NCBI GenBank assembly: GCA_013399855.1
Contig: VXAY01006827.1
Location: 1,113,460-1,177,459, forward strand
Length of the DNA: 64,000 nt
Source of the DNA: Oxyruncus cristatus
Lineage: Eukaryota > Chordata > Aves > Passeriformes > Cotingidae
Direction: 5' to 3'
Positions 50,208-62,262 of this stretch are shown piece by piece; within the stretch, counting starts at the first letter, position 1, and each line of letters opens with the position of its first letter. Position numbers and translations under genes: made by a program. The notes below the pieces were generated by a model, which was given only the letters and a program-made list of their open reading frames with translations, ran no database searches and was not told where the DNA came from.

Positions 50208-53200
50208 CGCCCCCATATTCTCAGAAAGCCACCCAAGCAGAATGCTTTTACTACCCTAACTGAAGGGTTTGTTTTATAAGGAGAGTTTCCTCAGATTTAG
50301 TCAACCTTACCAGCCTCCTCCTCCTCTACTTATTCACACTAAACTGTGAAAGGGACTTCAGCTCTCTCCAACCAATTAAAAACTAATTGAAGCAGCAGAC
50401 TGGCACTATACAGCCTGAGCAGCCTAAGAGACTGAAGACTCAGCTCAGATGAGGCCTACGCAATGTCATAATATTTCGTTTTATTTAACCTCATAACACA
50501 AAGCGCTGAAAAGAGTATTCACAAGGATCCAATCTTGCAAAAAAAAAAAATAAAAAATAAAATTCTTTATTCCAGATCAAGTCCACTGGGTTCAAACGAA
50601 ACAGTCCACGTACTTCAGTGCATGTGTGCACCACAGTGCTTGCAGGAACAGAGCAAGGTTTCATTTGTTCCAAAAGCTCCGTGAGGAAGTTACACAGTTT
50701 CTCTCTCAAAAAATAAAGCTGCGTTAGAACGTAACTTAGTGGTCAGTTAAAGGGGTGAGGATGTCTCCTTGAATGAATAAAATACACTAAGATACACCTG
50801 GATATAATCTAACATTTTCTGCTTTCGATAATTATTTTTGTTACTGCTAGGGCAGTAAACAACGGCAAGGAATTGCTGAAAAGAATTCTGTCTCTCAGAG
50901 AAAAATTAAATTCAGAACCGGTATTTAAACCAAACACAAATCTTTCTACCTTACAGATACTAAACTCTGTGACTGCTCCTAGCTTTCAGGAATTGGACAC
51001 AGAGTACCCGATACTCTCAAAAAGTTGTTGCAAATACAAAATGGGTGTAAGTATGTAGCACTGACGACCTAAAAAGTCAGCAGCAACAAAGATGTCACAT
51101 ATATCCACGGATTTCTTTTGAAATCTCTTTGTTGACAATATGCAGCCAACAATTTTGACAAGAAATTCCTAACTTGTGGTCCATGGAACAGACCCAAGGC
51201 TGTAAAAAGGGCTAGAAGGTGAGCATAGTAAGGTAGGGAAGGAAAGCAGCTGGTGCTCAAGAGTCAGGATTGGCAGACAACCTCCTGACAGAAGTTAGGC
51301 AGAGTCCAAAGCAGCAAATCTTTGTTTCTGCAATCATGGAATTTTTTTTGGATACAAAGAAGAGAGATGCAAGGTGACAGAGGAGAACTGCTGCTGTGTA
51401 TGGACAGTAAGACTGTTTTAATTGACTGCAGAAAGAAAGGGACAAGACAGCTGTAAGGCAGCTGGTGGCGATTATTTGGAAGGAGTAAGTTTGACACACA
51501 ATTTAAGTCCTCAAAAAGTCCCCAAGTCAAAACTGGAATGGAAAAGAAAATGCTAAAGCATATTTGCAAATGGAGTTTATCTGGTGTGGCATCAGATCTC
51601 AAAAGTATAAAGACAGTATCACTTCATTGAGAGAACAGAAGCTAAAATGCAGAAGAAATTGCATGGTGCCTTCCTTGCACAAGCTATAAGTGTTACAGTA
51701 CACCTACATAACTAGCTCTCCAATACAACCAAAAACTCAGCAGAGCAAGCCCATGACAAAAAAAAGCATGATTCATGGCAAAACTGACTCAAAGAGATTC
51801 AGTATGATGACCCACTATAATTAAAAGCTCGTAGGTACTCACAAGATCCCCTCTAACAACTATACAAAGCAAGGAAATCAATTGAGCAATGTGACAGCCT
51901 GACCCTGCACGGGAAATCAAGGATTTCTACAGCAACCAGTTAACTCCAGTTCTTTAGGTGGCCTTCAGCACTGATGAGTTTGCTGGAAAGCAGAAGGCAA
52001 GCAGATCAGTGTGAACCGTGGAATCTCAGAAAGCTCATTTCTCTTCCATGCACAGTGCATGCCAAATCTTAGGATTCCTGCAGCATCCAGTTATAAAAGT
52101 ACAATAGAAGAGAAAAACAGATGGCTAAAGCCTGTTGGGAAAAAAAAAAAAGATTAAGCCTTACTTCATTTCCAAGGGAGAAAGATGTATATTTCAAAAT
52201 ACAGAACCTACTTCAGACCGTACCTAATCGATATAAAAATAGGCAACTTGCCTCATGGATGTGAAACCTGTCTTCAGTTAAGGCTTTTAAACATAAGAAC
52301 AGTTTAACCCTTTTTAGAACATCATGGCTCACTGTTTTAAGCAGGATTTAAAAGCAAAGCAGTTCATGAAGATGACAAACATTACAAACATTGTACAAAA
52401 AGAACATACTTCTTTATCTCTAAAGCAACCCCTGAACACAAATCCTGTAGAAAAGCCTCTTTATGTTTACTCTTTTCCAGCCTTTATAAGCAGTTAGCAC
52501 CCACGTTCAGGTGAGCAGCTTTCTTGCTCATAAAAGCATCTAAAGGACAATGACATATTAGGAAGTTGGCAACCTCAGCTCTGTAAGTTAAGCCATAGCC
52601 TGTGGAAAACAGTCAATATTACATCTGAAGCCTCTGTTGAGTCCTTGACTTGCTCACACAACAATAAGGAAACATAAAAGCCACTCTAGAGAGCTCACGT
52701 GTTCAGCATTAGATGTTTCAGCAGCTCTATAAAACTGCTATCAGAGCTTCAGGTCCAAGTACTAGAACTGATCTCTGGTCCAAAGGACAACTTTCCTCCT
52801 GGGAGCCTCCTCTGCTGAGCCTGTATCTCAGACAAGCCTTGACTCAGTTGCCTGAACAGAGGCCTCCAGCAGCTGGGGAGCCCCAGGGTACACGAGTGAT
52901 GCTTGCCAGGCTCCAGGCCTGACACAGGGTCAACAGGAAAGCTGGGCTTCTCCAAACTGGCAGCTGGGACTGGCAGTAAACTCAAAGGCACCTCAAAACA
53001 GCACCTGACACTAATGTTCAGGAACTGAACTGGGTCCCTGGCACAAGTCAGAGCATTACACCTGCCAGCGATGCCCAGACTCTATCCCACACAAAACCAA
53101 TCTGCTCTGACAGCACAGAGCAGTAAATACAGCTTTTTTTTGCAGGATCCTAAGCAAAATGAATGAGACTGATTTCTGGGTTTATTCAATGACTCTGCAC

Positions 53201-56200
53201 TCAGGATAAGCACTAAATTAACTCTCTCCTATCAACGCATAGTCCTTTCGGGCCAGGACTGCAGCTCACTGGTGAGGCTGGGTAGAAAATCCTGAGCTGC
53301 CCCGGCTTATTCCAAGGGTAAATGGAGGATGATGCACTCCAGCACTTCCAAGTAAGCATCTTTAAAAAAACCCAAAATCAAGCGCTTATATGATTAACGC
53401 AAAGCATTTTGATTTCACCGTAGCAGAAGTCACTAATCCATATTAAAGACCAAGACTACACTTGTTTGTTTATTTCTTTTAATGAAAGGCTCCAAATAAA
53501 CCAACTGTTCAATTTTTCAGAGGTACTGAGCAGCCACAGTAATTAGGTCTGGGTCAGTGGGAGCTGCCAAAATGCCACAGAAGTGACTCAGGCCTGTTAA
53601 TTATCTGAAAAGTAAGAACAGTGACAACACCGGACACTCCATCACAAGCTGTCTCCCCCCAAACACACCACCAATGAAAAGCCATCATTTGAGAGTGGCT
53701 GTCTCTAAACATTAGCAGGGGACAAGAATTACAAATTGTAGAAAGCAGAAAAAGCAAAGAAAGGAGGTTTCAGCCTAATCTGGAGAAACGCTGCTGTACC
53801 TAGAGACAATCCTTTAAAAGAGTGAAGCAGCAATACCAGAGTGGCAGCAACTCTCCACACAGCCAGGGTAACTCCAGAAAAAAAGGGCAGGAACTATTTT
53901 AAACACTAAGTTAAAAAACAAACAAGCAAACACCAAAAACCAAACAACAAGCTCAAATCAATACAAGTCCAGAGGAGATGAAGAGTATTAAAGCCAACCA
54001 GAAACACACCCAACACTGCAAACCATACACGGTCAGTACAAAAACATCCTAACACACAAGTCCTTCTCTGAAGAGTCAGACAAATGTGGACCTAACAGAA
54101 GATAGCAGTTCACAAAGAGGCACACAGCCTGTTTTGGTCATGCACAATCCTTGCTCACAGACACTTCTCAGTTCCAGTGTGTTTATGGCTGTGTTGTCAT
54201 TTATTTTAAAATATGAATGGAGCATTCTTTTCCTCCAGAAACACTGCATTGTTAAAATGCCAGTACGTTAAAATAACTTACTGCTTACTACGTTTCAATC
54301 AAACAAACTACAGACTACAGGACTGACACTTAATATATATTGAATACTTTCAGCAAGAACAGCATATGGAGTTCATTTCTTCTGTTTTGTTCTCACATGG
54401 GCCAAACTCAGAGACAAGACTTAGAAACAGATGAAGCAGTGATCCTGTCAGCACGTACAAAAAATGTGTATTAACTGTACCTTCTCCAAAAATAAGGAAA
54501 GATTTAGTTGAAGGCTCTCAAAATAAATAAATATTTACCCCTTTGTTTCATACAGAAGTTTGACTTACGGCAGAAATATCATGTTTTAGCTCACGTGCTT
54601 AAGGAACATTCTTGCTAAGGTTCTCCAAATAAGAGGAAGCAGAATCAAAAAGCCCACAATCAAAGGACTGTATGAGTGATGTTTTTCTCCATTGTTATTT
54701 TTCCTAGAATTCATCCACATTTCACCACCATACTGTTGCTTTGTCAGAAGCAACACAAGCACTGATCTTGCCTATAATTATATTCAAGAACATAAAATGA
54801 AAGTTCAGAAAGATGACCCAGTTTTTAAAAATTAGTTGCATATCTGAGTCTTTGAAAGGCTGTTTCACTGCTTCACACACAGGCATTTTGCTAGGTGGGT
54901 ACTCTCATTTAGGCTTAACTGACAGGCTGTTTCTAAAATATTAAGATCCTTCATAAGAGAACTTTTGTGTATGACCTTTTCTTAAACCAAGTGACAGTTC
55001 AGTTAGCTGCAATTCCGACGTGAACATTCCCCCGCAGGACTCATACTTTAGTGCTGAAGCATTCTGCAAATTCTCAAGCAACGAGTGAACCAAAGTGAAA
55101 ATGAAACTAAAACAGGCTTGTTAATGCAAAGCGAACGTAAAAAGTAATAAACCCAACTGCTGAAATAAACCTGATAAACCGAAATTACCGTGGAAAACTC
55201 TTTGGCCTCTTTGGGATAGTAGATCCCACGAGATAATCACAGCAGCTTCTTTCAACTTCTACAATGTTCTTATTTGTAGTTCCCTCTGTGAAAGCAACGT
55301 CAACTTCCAAAACAATTCTGTTTCTTAACAATATTTCTGAACATTTCAGGCACGAAGATAACTTGCTATAAAAAAACCCCACATGTTTAAACCGACAGTG
55401 TTCCTTTAAGACAGAGCAGTGAGCAGCCTTCCAGCATATTTGACAGAGATTTCCTACTCCAGGAGATAGAATTTAAATTTGTAGAGGCAATTACTCATAA
55501 CCAGTGAAAGCAGCCAATGCAAGTGCCAAACTTGCCAACAAGAATAAAGGCCAAGTATTAGAAAGGAGGCTGCAGTTTATTACAAGGCAATTTGAACATC
55601 TCAGTCCACGAGGTCTGGAAAGTATTTTCTTCATCCCCTGACACTACAGGCTCACACTAATGTGAGGAATTATGTCAGTAACATCAATATTCCAAACATA
55701 TAAAACAGCAGTTAAGTATTTGTAGCATGCAGATCTTTCCCTGACTATTTAAAAGCTGCTTCTAGTCTTCCCTAGCAGATTTATTTAAGCTCATTCTGCT
55801 ACGGAAAGGTCTGCCAGACCCACAACATTAACCATTAACTGCTATCTAGTTGGCTACAAAGCCATCCAACTGGACCACCACTGCACAAAATTCTTGTCTG
55901 ACTAAGTAGATACCTTAAGGCAATTCCCAAGGATCTGCCTCTTGCCTCTTCCCGTTAAAAGATGGAAAGGAACAAGCAAGAGAAGGAGAAACATGACCTC
56001 TTCAGGTAAGAAAGTCAAAAATCAAGATTGGCATCCACCCCAGATATCCCACCACCACCACCTCCAGGACTGATCTCAAATGCCTCAGTCAGGTAACAAC
56101 AGTGTCAGTAGATAACACTCATCATCATGAGTTGAGTTGGCAGTTGGAAAACAGCTCATGGGAAATACTTAAAAAAACCCCAAAAAACAAAATGAAACAA

Positions 56201-56538
56201 CGAAACCAACAATCAAAACCACACCACTAAGTCACGCATGTCACAGATGCCAAGCTAATAATTGCACCCTCCTCTGCAAGGCAAAAACAATACCAGCCTA
56301 AAAACTCAGAATACAGAACAAACCCAGCAGGTCCAGGATAACTACACAGCAAAGCAAGTGCTCATTGAGAAAGACAAGCACCTCACTCAGCTGCCTCTGC
56401 AGTGGGCAGGCAAGAGAAGGCAAGGGGATGCAAGAGCAGTGCACACACACCAAACAACATGAAGTGAGCAACATTCTTCCTATTTCACCAACAGCATCTT
56501 ACTCCATCATTTGTGCAGCAACACGAGCTGCTTCTTAC

Positions 56539-56642
56539 CATTTTTTGGTGCACTCGACCATCAATTCCTGGTAAGAGGCCACAAACTGGAACTTGGATGC
56601 ATGTTTCCCAACACGCTGCAGCCTCTTCCAAACTGAAGCCAT
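56539..56642 (-). CDS. EHBP1: EHBP1 coding exon 1 (start codon, residues 1-34)
   Basis: The start codon is the complement of 56640-56642, in a strong Kozak context (ACCACCATGG). The 104 nt encode 34 residues plus the first two bases of a Trp codon. The peptide begins MASVWKRLQRVGKHASKF and ends in VECTKK, the hallmark N-terminus of EHBP1. The basic stretch (KRLQR, GKH, SK) precedes the first strands of the C2-type fold. The donor is ATG|GTAAGAAG with GT at 56538-56537. The 5'UTR part of this exon is not fixed. One candidate acceptor (CACAG) would start the exon at 56681, giving 39 nt of leader, but its pyrimidine tract is weak. The split Trp codon is completed by the first base of the exon at 28893. 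Confidence 0.96.
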
Positions 56643-57898
56643 GGTGGTGAAAAATACCAGTCCTCTTACACAATAGCAAGTCTGTGACCACCAGCGTAGG
56701 TTTAAGAGAGTGTGTGTGCTTGATACTAGCAGGTTTATATACAGACACAGTAAAAACAGTACGTGAGGAACGAGATAGGATGTCTACAATTCATATTCTG
56801 CCTCTCCCTTCTTCACGGTAAATCCCAGTCCAACTGAATGGCTCATCACTGGCCAGGAGCAGCAAGCAATAGCAGGAGACAGGTGATCAAAAGGAAGTTC
56901 TCTCACAGAATCACCATTCCTCGCACGGTAGATGAAGTGAAGACTGCAGGACTAGAAGACAAGACAGGGGGAGAAAGCACTGGTTAATACACTCCACACT
57001 ACAGTGCTGCAATAGCACGTGACCTCATACCTTTCAAAGAACTACAGTGAGCTACAAAAACATACCCCCTTCCTGTTGTCAATCCCCCCACCCCTCCAAT
57101 TAAATAAATAAATAAGAATGCTGCAGCAATTTCAGGAATGCAAACCACGAGACTGTTTGGAAACATATCAACATGTCCTTTTATCAGCACCATCACAACT
57201 GGCAACAACAACAACAAAAAAGGGCAGGTCAGGGCCACACCGGATCCTTATGAAGCATCGCCCTACGAAGCATCTCCGGGAAGCAATGCAAAGTGGCTGA
57301 GGTGCTGCCAATGTGCACCCAGAGGGAGGGACACAGGGAGATAAGTTCTTTGTCTTGATGACAAAAGGTGTAACAGTTGTTTCCTCTCTTACACACACAC
57401 ACACCTCCCGCTCCTATTTCTCTGTCCAAGGAGAAGGACCAGCCAAGAAGCCGGTAAGGGAGTGTTACTACTCAAATGCCCGTGCCAGGGTGAGGAGGAG
57501 GGTGAAAGAGGAAGGGGCATCTCCCGAGTCTTGGCTACTACCCAGGATTCCCCATCTTCCTCGATGCATCATATTGAAATTGAAACGTCTCCCCATCCTG
57601 CACGGAGAAATGATCCATTAGGGAGGCAAAAAGCGAGAGGAGAAACCCAGGTGGGTCTCGTCCCTCGAAAGGAAAGCAGCATCTCTGCCGGGTGCAGGGG
57701 GAAAAAGCCTCTTCATTAGGAAAACCGAGAAGCAAAAGCTGGCCGCACCTGGCGAAAAGGCAGGGTAGGCAGGATGGCATCAAAGCTGGCGAGGAGGGTA
57801 CCTGGAGCAGAACATCCCCCTGCGGCGAGGGGAAGGTGGTCCCCACGGAGCCGCGGGGCGAGGAGCGCCCAGCCCGTGTCACCTCCGCGCCCAGCCCG
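56643..57898 (-). other. EHBP1: EHBP1 5'UTR / first intron region
   Basis: This is sequence between the start codon and the assembly gap. Its left part should include a short 5'UTR; candidate acceptors put the exon edge at 56681 or further right, and none is compelling. Most of the rest should be intron 1. GC content and CpG density climb from about 57740. Minus-strand donor-like sites in the rising CpG island are GCGGAG|GTGACA (exon end 57883), CTCCAG|GTACCC (near 57802) and GCCAG|GTGCGG (near 57751). Any of these could end the first non-coding exon. A short (AC)n run sits at 57391-57404. Confidence 0.55.
57391..57404. repeat. (AC)7 microsatellite
   Basis: Seven AC units in the presumed first intron of EHBP1. 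Confidence 0.8.
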
Positions 57899-58336
57899 NN
57901 NNNNNNNNNNNNNNNNNNNNNNNNNNNNNNNNNNNNNNNNNNNNNNNNNNNNNNNNNNNNNNNNNNNNNNNNNNNNNNNNNNNNNNNNNNNNNNNNNNNN
58001 NNNNNNNNNNNNNNNNNNNNNNNNNNNNNNNNNNNNNNNNNNNNNNNNNNNNNNNNNNNNNNNNNNNNNNNNNNNNNNNNNNNNNNNNNNNNNNNNNNNN
58101 NNNNNNNNNNNNNNNNNNNNNNNNNNNNNNNNNNNNNNNNNNNNNNNNNNNNNNNNNNNNNNNNNNNNNNNNNNNNNNNNNNNNNNNNNNNNNNNNNNNN
58201 NNNNNNNNNNNNNNNNNNNNNNNNNNNNNNNNNNNNNNNNNNNNNNNNNNNNNNNNNNNNNNNNNNNNNNNNNNNNNNNNNNNNNNNNNNNNNNNNNNNN
58301 NNNNNNNNNNNNNNNNNNNNNNNNNNNNNNNNNNNN
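57899..58336. other. Assembly gap (438 N) inside the CpG island
   Basis: An unbroken run of N interrupts the most GC-rich part of the window. The length may be an estimate. Very GC-rich bird promoters often drop out of short-read assemblies, so the first exon and core promoter of EHBP1 are probably hidden here. Open frames that appear to cross the gap are artefacts. Confidence 0.99.
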
Positions 58337-58420
58337 GGGCGCTGAGCGCAGACGGGGCTCGCGGGGCCTCGCCTCCCGCCCACAGCCCCGTCTTTTTTCT
58401 GATTTGCCGCGCGCCTCGAG

Positions 58421-58430
58421 GGGGCGGGGC
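58421..58430. promoter_or_regulatory. GC box (Sp1-type site)
   Basis: GGGGCGGGGC matches the Sp1/KLF consensus and lies 85 bp right of the gap, a suitable place for a promoter element of a minus-strand start hidden in or beside the gap. Confidence 0.55.
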
Positions 58431-58495
58431 TTCTTGTGAGGAGGAGCGACACGATAGGTGGGGGCGGCCGCCCGTCAGCGCGCGAGCGCCCGGCG

Positions 58496-58500
58496 ATTGG
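58496..58500 (-). promoter_or_regulatory. CCAAT box
   Basis: ATTGG on + gives CCAAT on the minus strand, about 66 bp upstream (in gene orientation) of the GC box. NF-Y sites of this kind usually lie 60-100 bp from the start site. Confidence 0.45.
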
Positions 58501-58633
58501 CGGCGGCGCTTCCTAAAGCGGCAGCGGGGCTGTCAGGGCAGCGCTGCGGTCCCGCGCGGCCCCCGGCACCCGCCGCCCCGGGGCCGGGAAGGGAAGCCCG
58601 GACGGCGCCCGTGAGGTGGGCGCGGGGGCGCTG

Positions 58634-58671
58634 GAAAGAGAGAGAGCGAGAGAGAGAGAGCGAGCGAGCGG
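58634..58671. repeat. (GA)n / (GAGC)n tract in the CpG island
   Basis: GA units pass into GAGC units just upstream of the putative promoter. GA-rich promoter tracts can bind GAGA-type factors and form triplex DNA, but only the repeat itself is visible here. Confidence 0.8.
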
Positions 58672-61600
58672 GCGGCCACAGCAAGCGGATGCCTGCGGCG
58701 GGAGGGGCGGAGGAACCACGGCGAGGGACAGTCCCCGCGGCGGGCCCGCCCCGAGGAGGGGTCGGGCCGAGAGCCAGGCCCAGCCCGAGTCCCGCAGCGC
58801 AGGCCCCGGTGCGGGAGGGGCTCCGGGGTTCGCGTGGGGACGGGAAGTTGGTGGGAATGAAATTCCGCGGGCAGGATGATGTTTTCTTGGCCGGTGTGAC
58901 CGGCGTGCGCTGAGCGGCGCCCGGGCGCTGGGGGCTGGGTGTGCCGCGCACTTCTGTGTGAAACTGGCTGCGAGGGAGAGCGGGGCAGCGAGGGCGGCGA
59001 TCCTGGTGGGACGGGGCTGTGAACTGCCCACAGCCAGGCTGGCTGAATGTTTCTCGCACCGTGCAGTGCCACTGAGGAGCTGTCGGGAGCTAGATGTAAG
59101 CGCTCGGCGCTGGGTTCCAGCTCTGATCTGACACTAAACGGAGGCTTGTTCTGGTTCACAGAGGAGGTGCCACGCTGCTCGCTGCCCACGTGCCTCCTGG
59201 ACACGCGTACGCGGGTGTTGAAGTTCTGGATCCCAAAGAGCCATTTGCAATGATTCTGAAATTCACTGAATCGCAGAGTCGGAGTAGGGTGGTTGTGTGA
59301 TCTGTGGGAGCTAATCCCGAACCTATCAGCCGGCCAAATCAGAAACTAAGCCAGCTATCGAGTGGAAGCACAGAGAAATACGGAAGATAATGCAGTGGAA
59401 CTCTGAGAGCAGCTGTGAAATTGAAGCCTCGGGGCTTTGCAGTCCTCCTGTGTGTTCTTTTCCATGACAAACCAAATGGAGTCCAAGCCTGATCCACGGA
59501 CTGGGAAGCTTCTTATCCCAGTGTTTCCCTCCTTTCTCCTAAGCTGCCTCTCACTGTGCTGGCGTATCACAGAGGCTGCCAGCATTCAGTGGCTGGAGTT
59601 AAAGGAGAGAAAGAATGACTGTGGATGGCCACAGGCCTAAGCTGAACTAAGTTACTTCGGAGAGGGTGAATATTTGGGCTATTGAAAACGTCAGCCCTTT
59701 GCTTACAGTGTGTCAGTCTTCATTCCTTACACAAGTTGCCTGGGAAAGGCAGTGATTCTCCTTTTTCCAAAGTGTTGCACTGGAAATGTTACAGGCAGTT
59801 GTTCTACTCATACAGAGTTTCTTGGAAATGCTGTTATTCCAGAATAATTTTGAAGTTACAGTTTGAAGATTTTGCACATTTGTCTTAACATTTCTGTCCC
59901 AGTTTTGCAGCTGGTCTGCACACAGAGTGATTCCAACACACTTGAGGGAGATGTCCACTGATTAAATGCAGATCACCTGCTTAGGATTTGGGAAATGAGG
60001 CCAGGATTTCCAGAGCACACCAGACTGAGAACACGCAGTGTGGAGCACACACATGCTTGATTTTGACTTGGAAAATACCAGATGGAAAACTGGCAGCTCT
60101 AAAGTGGATCAAACAAGGTAATATGAAATTCCAGTAGACCTGAGGAGATCCCTAGTTCCTCATACCAGGGAAATGTCAAGTAATCAGTTGTGCTGATTTT
60201 ATTTCAAAACTTGTCTTTACTCTGAATAATTACCAAAAGTTAATCCCATAAGTTTCTCTGATTTATCTCCTAAATATCGTGCAGCACTCAGTCTAATTCC
60301 TAAGACATATCTTTGACCAAGACCTTATTTTCCTCAAACTGAGATAGACATTTTCTGTCCTGTGGAATAAATGCAGAAGGTCAGGTAGTTTGTTCAGTGA
60401 CTTGTGTTTCAAACATCATTATTTATTAACATTTTCCATTTCCTTCATAGCTTTTGGATTCGAGTTACACCAGGCCTGGGAGGTACGTGGCATAAGGCTG
60501 CTTTTTCCTTTGTGGCGTGGGGGGAAATATAACATAGGCAATCATCCTACAGATTATCCATTTATTTTATAATTTTTAAGACTAGCAGTCCTCAGTTCTT
60601 GCAATTTTGGGTAAAGCTTTAGGAGATTTCAAAGGGTGTGAAGAATTACTGTGCAAGGATGGGCAAGATCTTCAGCTGGAGGTTGAAAGCTAGAGGCTAC
60701 CACAGCATTATGAGGTTACTGGACTGAGCCTCATACCAGACCAGCTCAAAAGCTCGTGTGACTTCTGCAGCTCACAGCCCAAAGGATCCAATAAATGGCA
60801 AAAAGGGATTAGCAGGGACATAGATGAAGCACCCCAAACCCCTTCCTTGGGTCAGAGCACTCAGATGGGTCCCTGTTGACTTCATTTCCATATTGCAGAG
60901 ATCTCCTGACTGGTCCTGCCAGCCACAAGCCTGGTTTGTGCCAGTGACCCAGCTCAAACCATAGCTCAGCTCTAGAGGGTGGCTCAGGATCTGAGCCAAG
61001 GTTTAGGGGAACTGTCACATTTTTACTTAATCCAGTATTATGAGCTTGATGGTGAAAACAAGCACAGCTAATTACACCAGAGTACCCAATGCTCACCTTT
61101 AAGGTCAATACCTGAGCGAACAACTCTCGTGTGACTCCCAGAAGGGTCCTTCTGATTATGAAAAAAATGACACACCGTTTTATGTGCAGCGTCAAATACC
61201 TTCTCTTCTGCAAGCAGTAAAAACAGTCATATGATGAATAGGTAGATGCCGGTTTATTATTTAAAAATACATAATATGTATGTCACAATCTATTGAAACC
61301 ATATTCCTGTCAAATCTGCTGCTTTCCTTGCCCATGGAAGGACAGCTGAGGAAGTGTATTTGTATATATTTGAGCATGCTCTCATGTGTGTTGTTCTGGA
61401 AATGGCATGGAACAGGATGTTCAGAGCTGCTCAAGCTGGGAAGTTGGCAGTGCTGACCAGGGATTTCCCAGAGCAACCAGACCAGGTTCTTTATAAGCAG
61501 CTGGTTCCACCAAGGACACTCATCCTATCCAAAAACACATACTCCTGCTCTGTGGCTCCTCTTTCCCTGCTGCTGTGCTGACACTGAGCCATCCAAACTC

Positions 61601-62245
61601 CTTCACAATCTCCACAGAAATCCCCCTGTATTTTTTTTTCTGGATTTTGCCTCCTGCTTTCTGGCTTTAGCCTGATGGTGGGAGATTTCAGTCCTCCTGG
61701 TCCAAGTAGAGAGATGATCTATGCTCTATTGCTGTTATTCCCTGTCAGGTTTTAAAGCTATGCAGCCTCTCCCTTATCCTTCAACGCCTCATCATCAGCA
61801 TGACTAAGGACAGGTTGTTCACTAATAAAGAAATGACCTTTGCTAGGAATAGCTGTCATAAATCTCCCTTTCCTTGTCCCTCTGTACATGAGCCTGCAGA
61901 AATGTCACTGAGAGAATCAACTAATTGGATTATGTCAAATTTGCAAGAACATTCCTCTTTCTGAGGCAACGGGCTGTGTACATGCGGTTACCCACACCTG
62001 CCCCATTTTAACTGTGTTTGGATTTCTAGATCCCATCAAACCTTTGATCCCACGTTAATTCAGGTAGTGGAGAATTTGCACTGACCTCAGTGATATGTGT
62101 AGAGTACCATCCTGGTCCCCAGCGCATGTCCCTACCTGATGCTTGACACTGTAACATTCAGTTCTGTAACAAGTAATGCTACATTTTATGGTAGCACACT
62201 TGCCTGCTCTTTTTCTTTGTTTCTTCACATCCCAACATTAATTTT

Positions 62246-62262
62246 TATATATATATATATAT
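62246..62262. repeat. (TA)n microsatellite
   Basis: About eight alternating T/A units in an AT-rich context. Confidence 0.85.

Larger units (their letters stand above)
28894..56538 (-). other. EHBP1: EHBP1 intron between coding exons 1 and 2 (27.6 kb)
   Basis: This is the largest intron in the window, bounded by GT at 56538-56537 and AG at 28895-28894. It contains a 148-bp A/C-rich tract (29324-29471), an (AT)n run (31685-31701), a T-rich tract (32331-32386), T/A palindromes at 34540-34554 and 34682-34701, a G-run/A-run with one N (34822-34861), a minus-strand CR1 (41010-41225) and a (CA)n run (50192-50207). The remainder is unique-looking AT-rich sequence in which I recognise no exon or RNA gene. 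Confidence 0.88.
10410..56642 (-). other. EHBP1: EHBP1 gene, 5' coding portion (span of four coding exons)
   Basis: The four minus-strand coding exons at 56539-56642, 28836-28893, 19640-19735 and 10410-10463 join into one open frame of 104 codons. The translation matches the start of EHBP1 as I know it, and fits EHBP1 better than the paralogue EHBP1L1 at several positions (for example SRRKSSK and HAEEFEDKEW). EHBP1 couples EHD ATPases, through NPF motifs, and Rab8/Rab10-family GTPases, through its C-terminal bMERB domain, to actin during endocytic recycling. Only the N-terminal C2-type, lipid-binding part is here. The human protein is about 1,230 residues, so more than 90% lies left of position 1. 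Transcription should start in the CpG island near 57.9-58.4 kb. Splice sites and phases are read directly from the sequence; the function is family knowledge. Confidence 0.95.
57740..59020. promoter_or_regulatory. EHBP1: CpG island, presumed EHBP1 promoter
   Basis: GC content and CG dinucleotides rise sharply here relative to the AT-rich flanks, on both sides of the assembly gap. Right of the gap there is a GC box (GGGGCGGGGC, 58421-58430) and a CCAAT box reading on the minus strand (complement of 58496-58500). The order fits a minus-strand, TATA-less promoter with initiation near or inside the gap (inference). The island continues about 600 bp further upstream, so a divergent non-coding transcript on + is possible but unproven. 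Confidence 0.75.

Noticed and set aside
57538..58452. Apparent long open frames crossing the gap (304 codons on -, 217 and 221 on +)
   Set aside because: Most of their length is translated N. The real flanks show only GC-rich chance sequence.
58458..59204. Several 150-220-codon open frames on both strands in the CpG island
   Set aside because: GC-rich DNA has few stop codons. The translations are low-complexity Arg/Ala/Pro/Gly and Glu/Arg repeats from the (GA)n tract, with overlapping frames on both strands.
59262..59350. Possible degenerate retroposon end (GAATCGCAGAGTCGG)
   Set aside because: Too short and without the expected continuation in either orientation.
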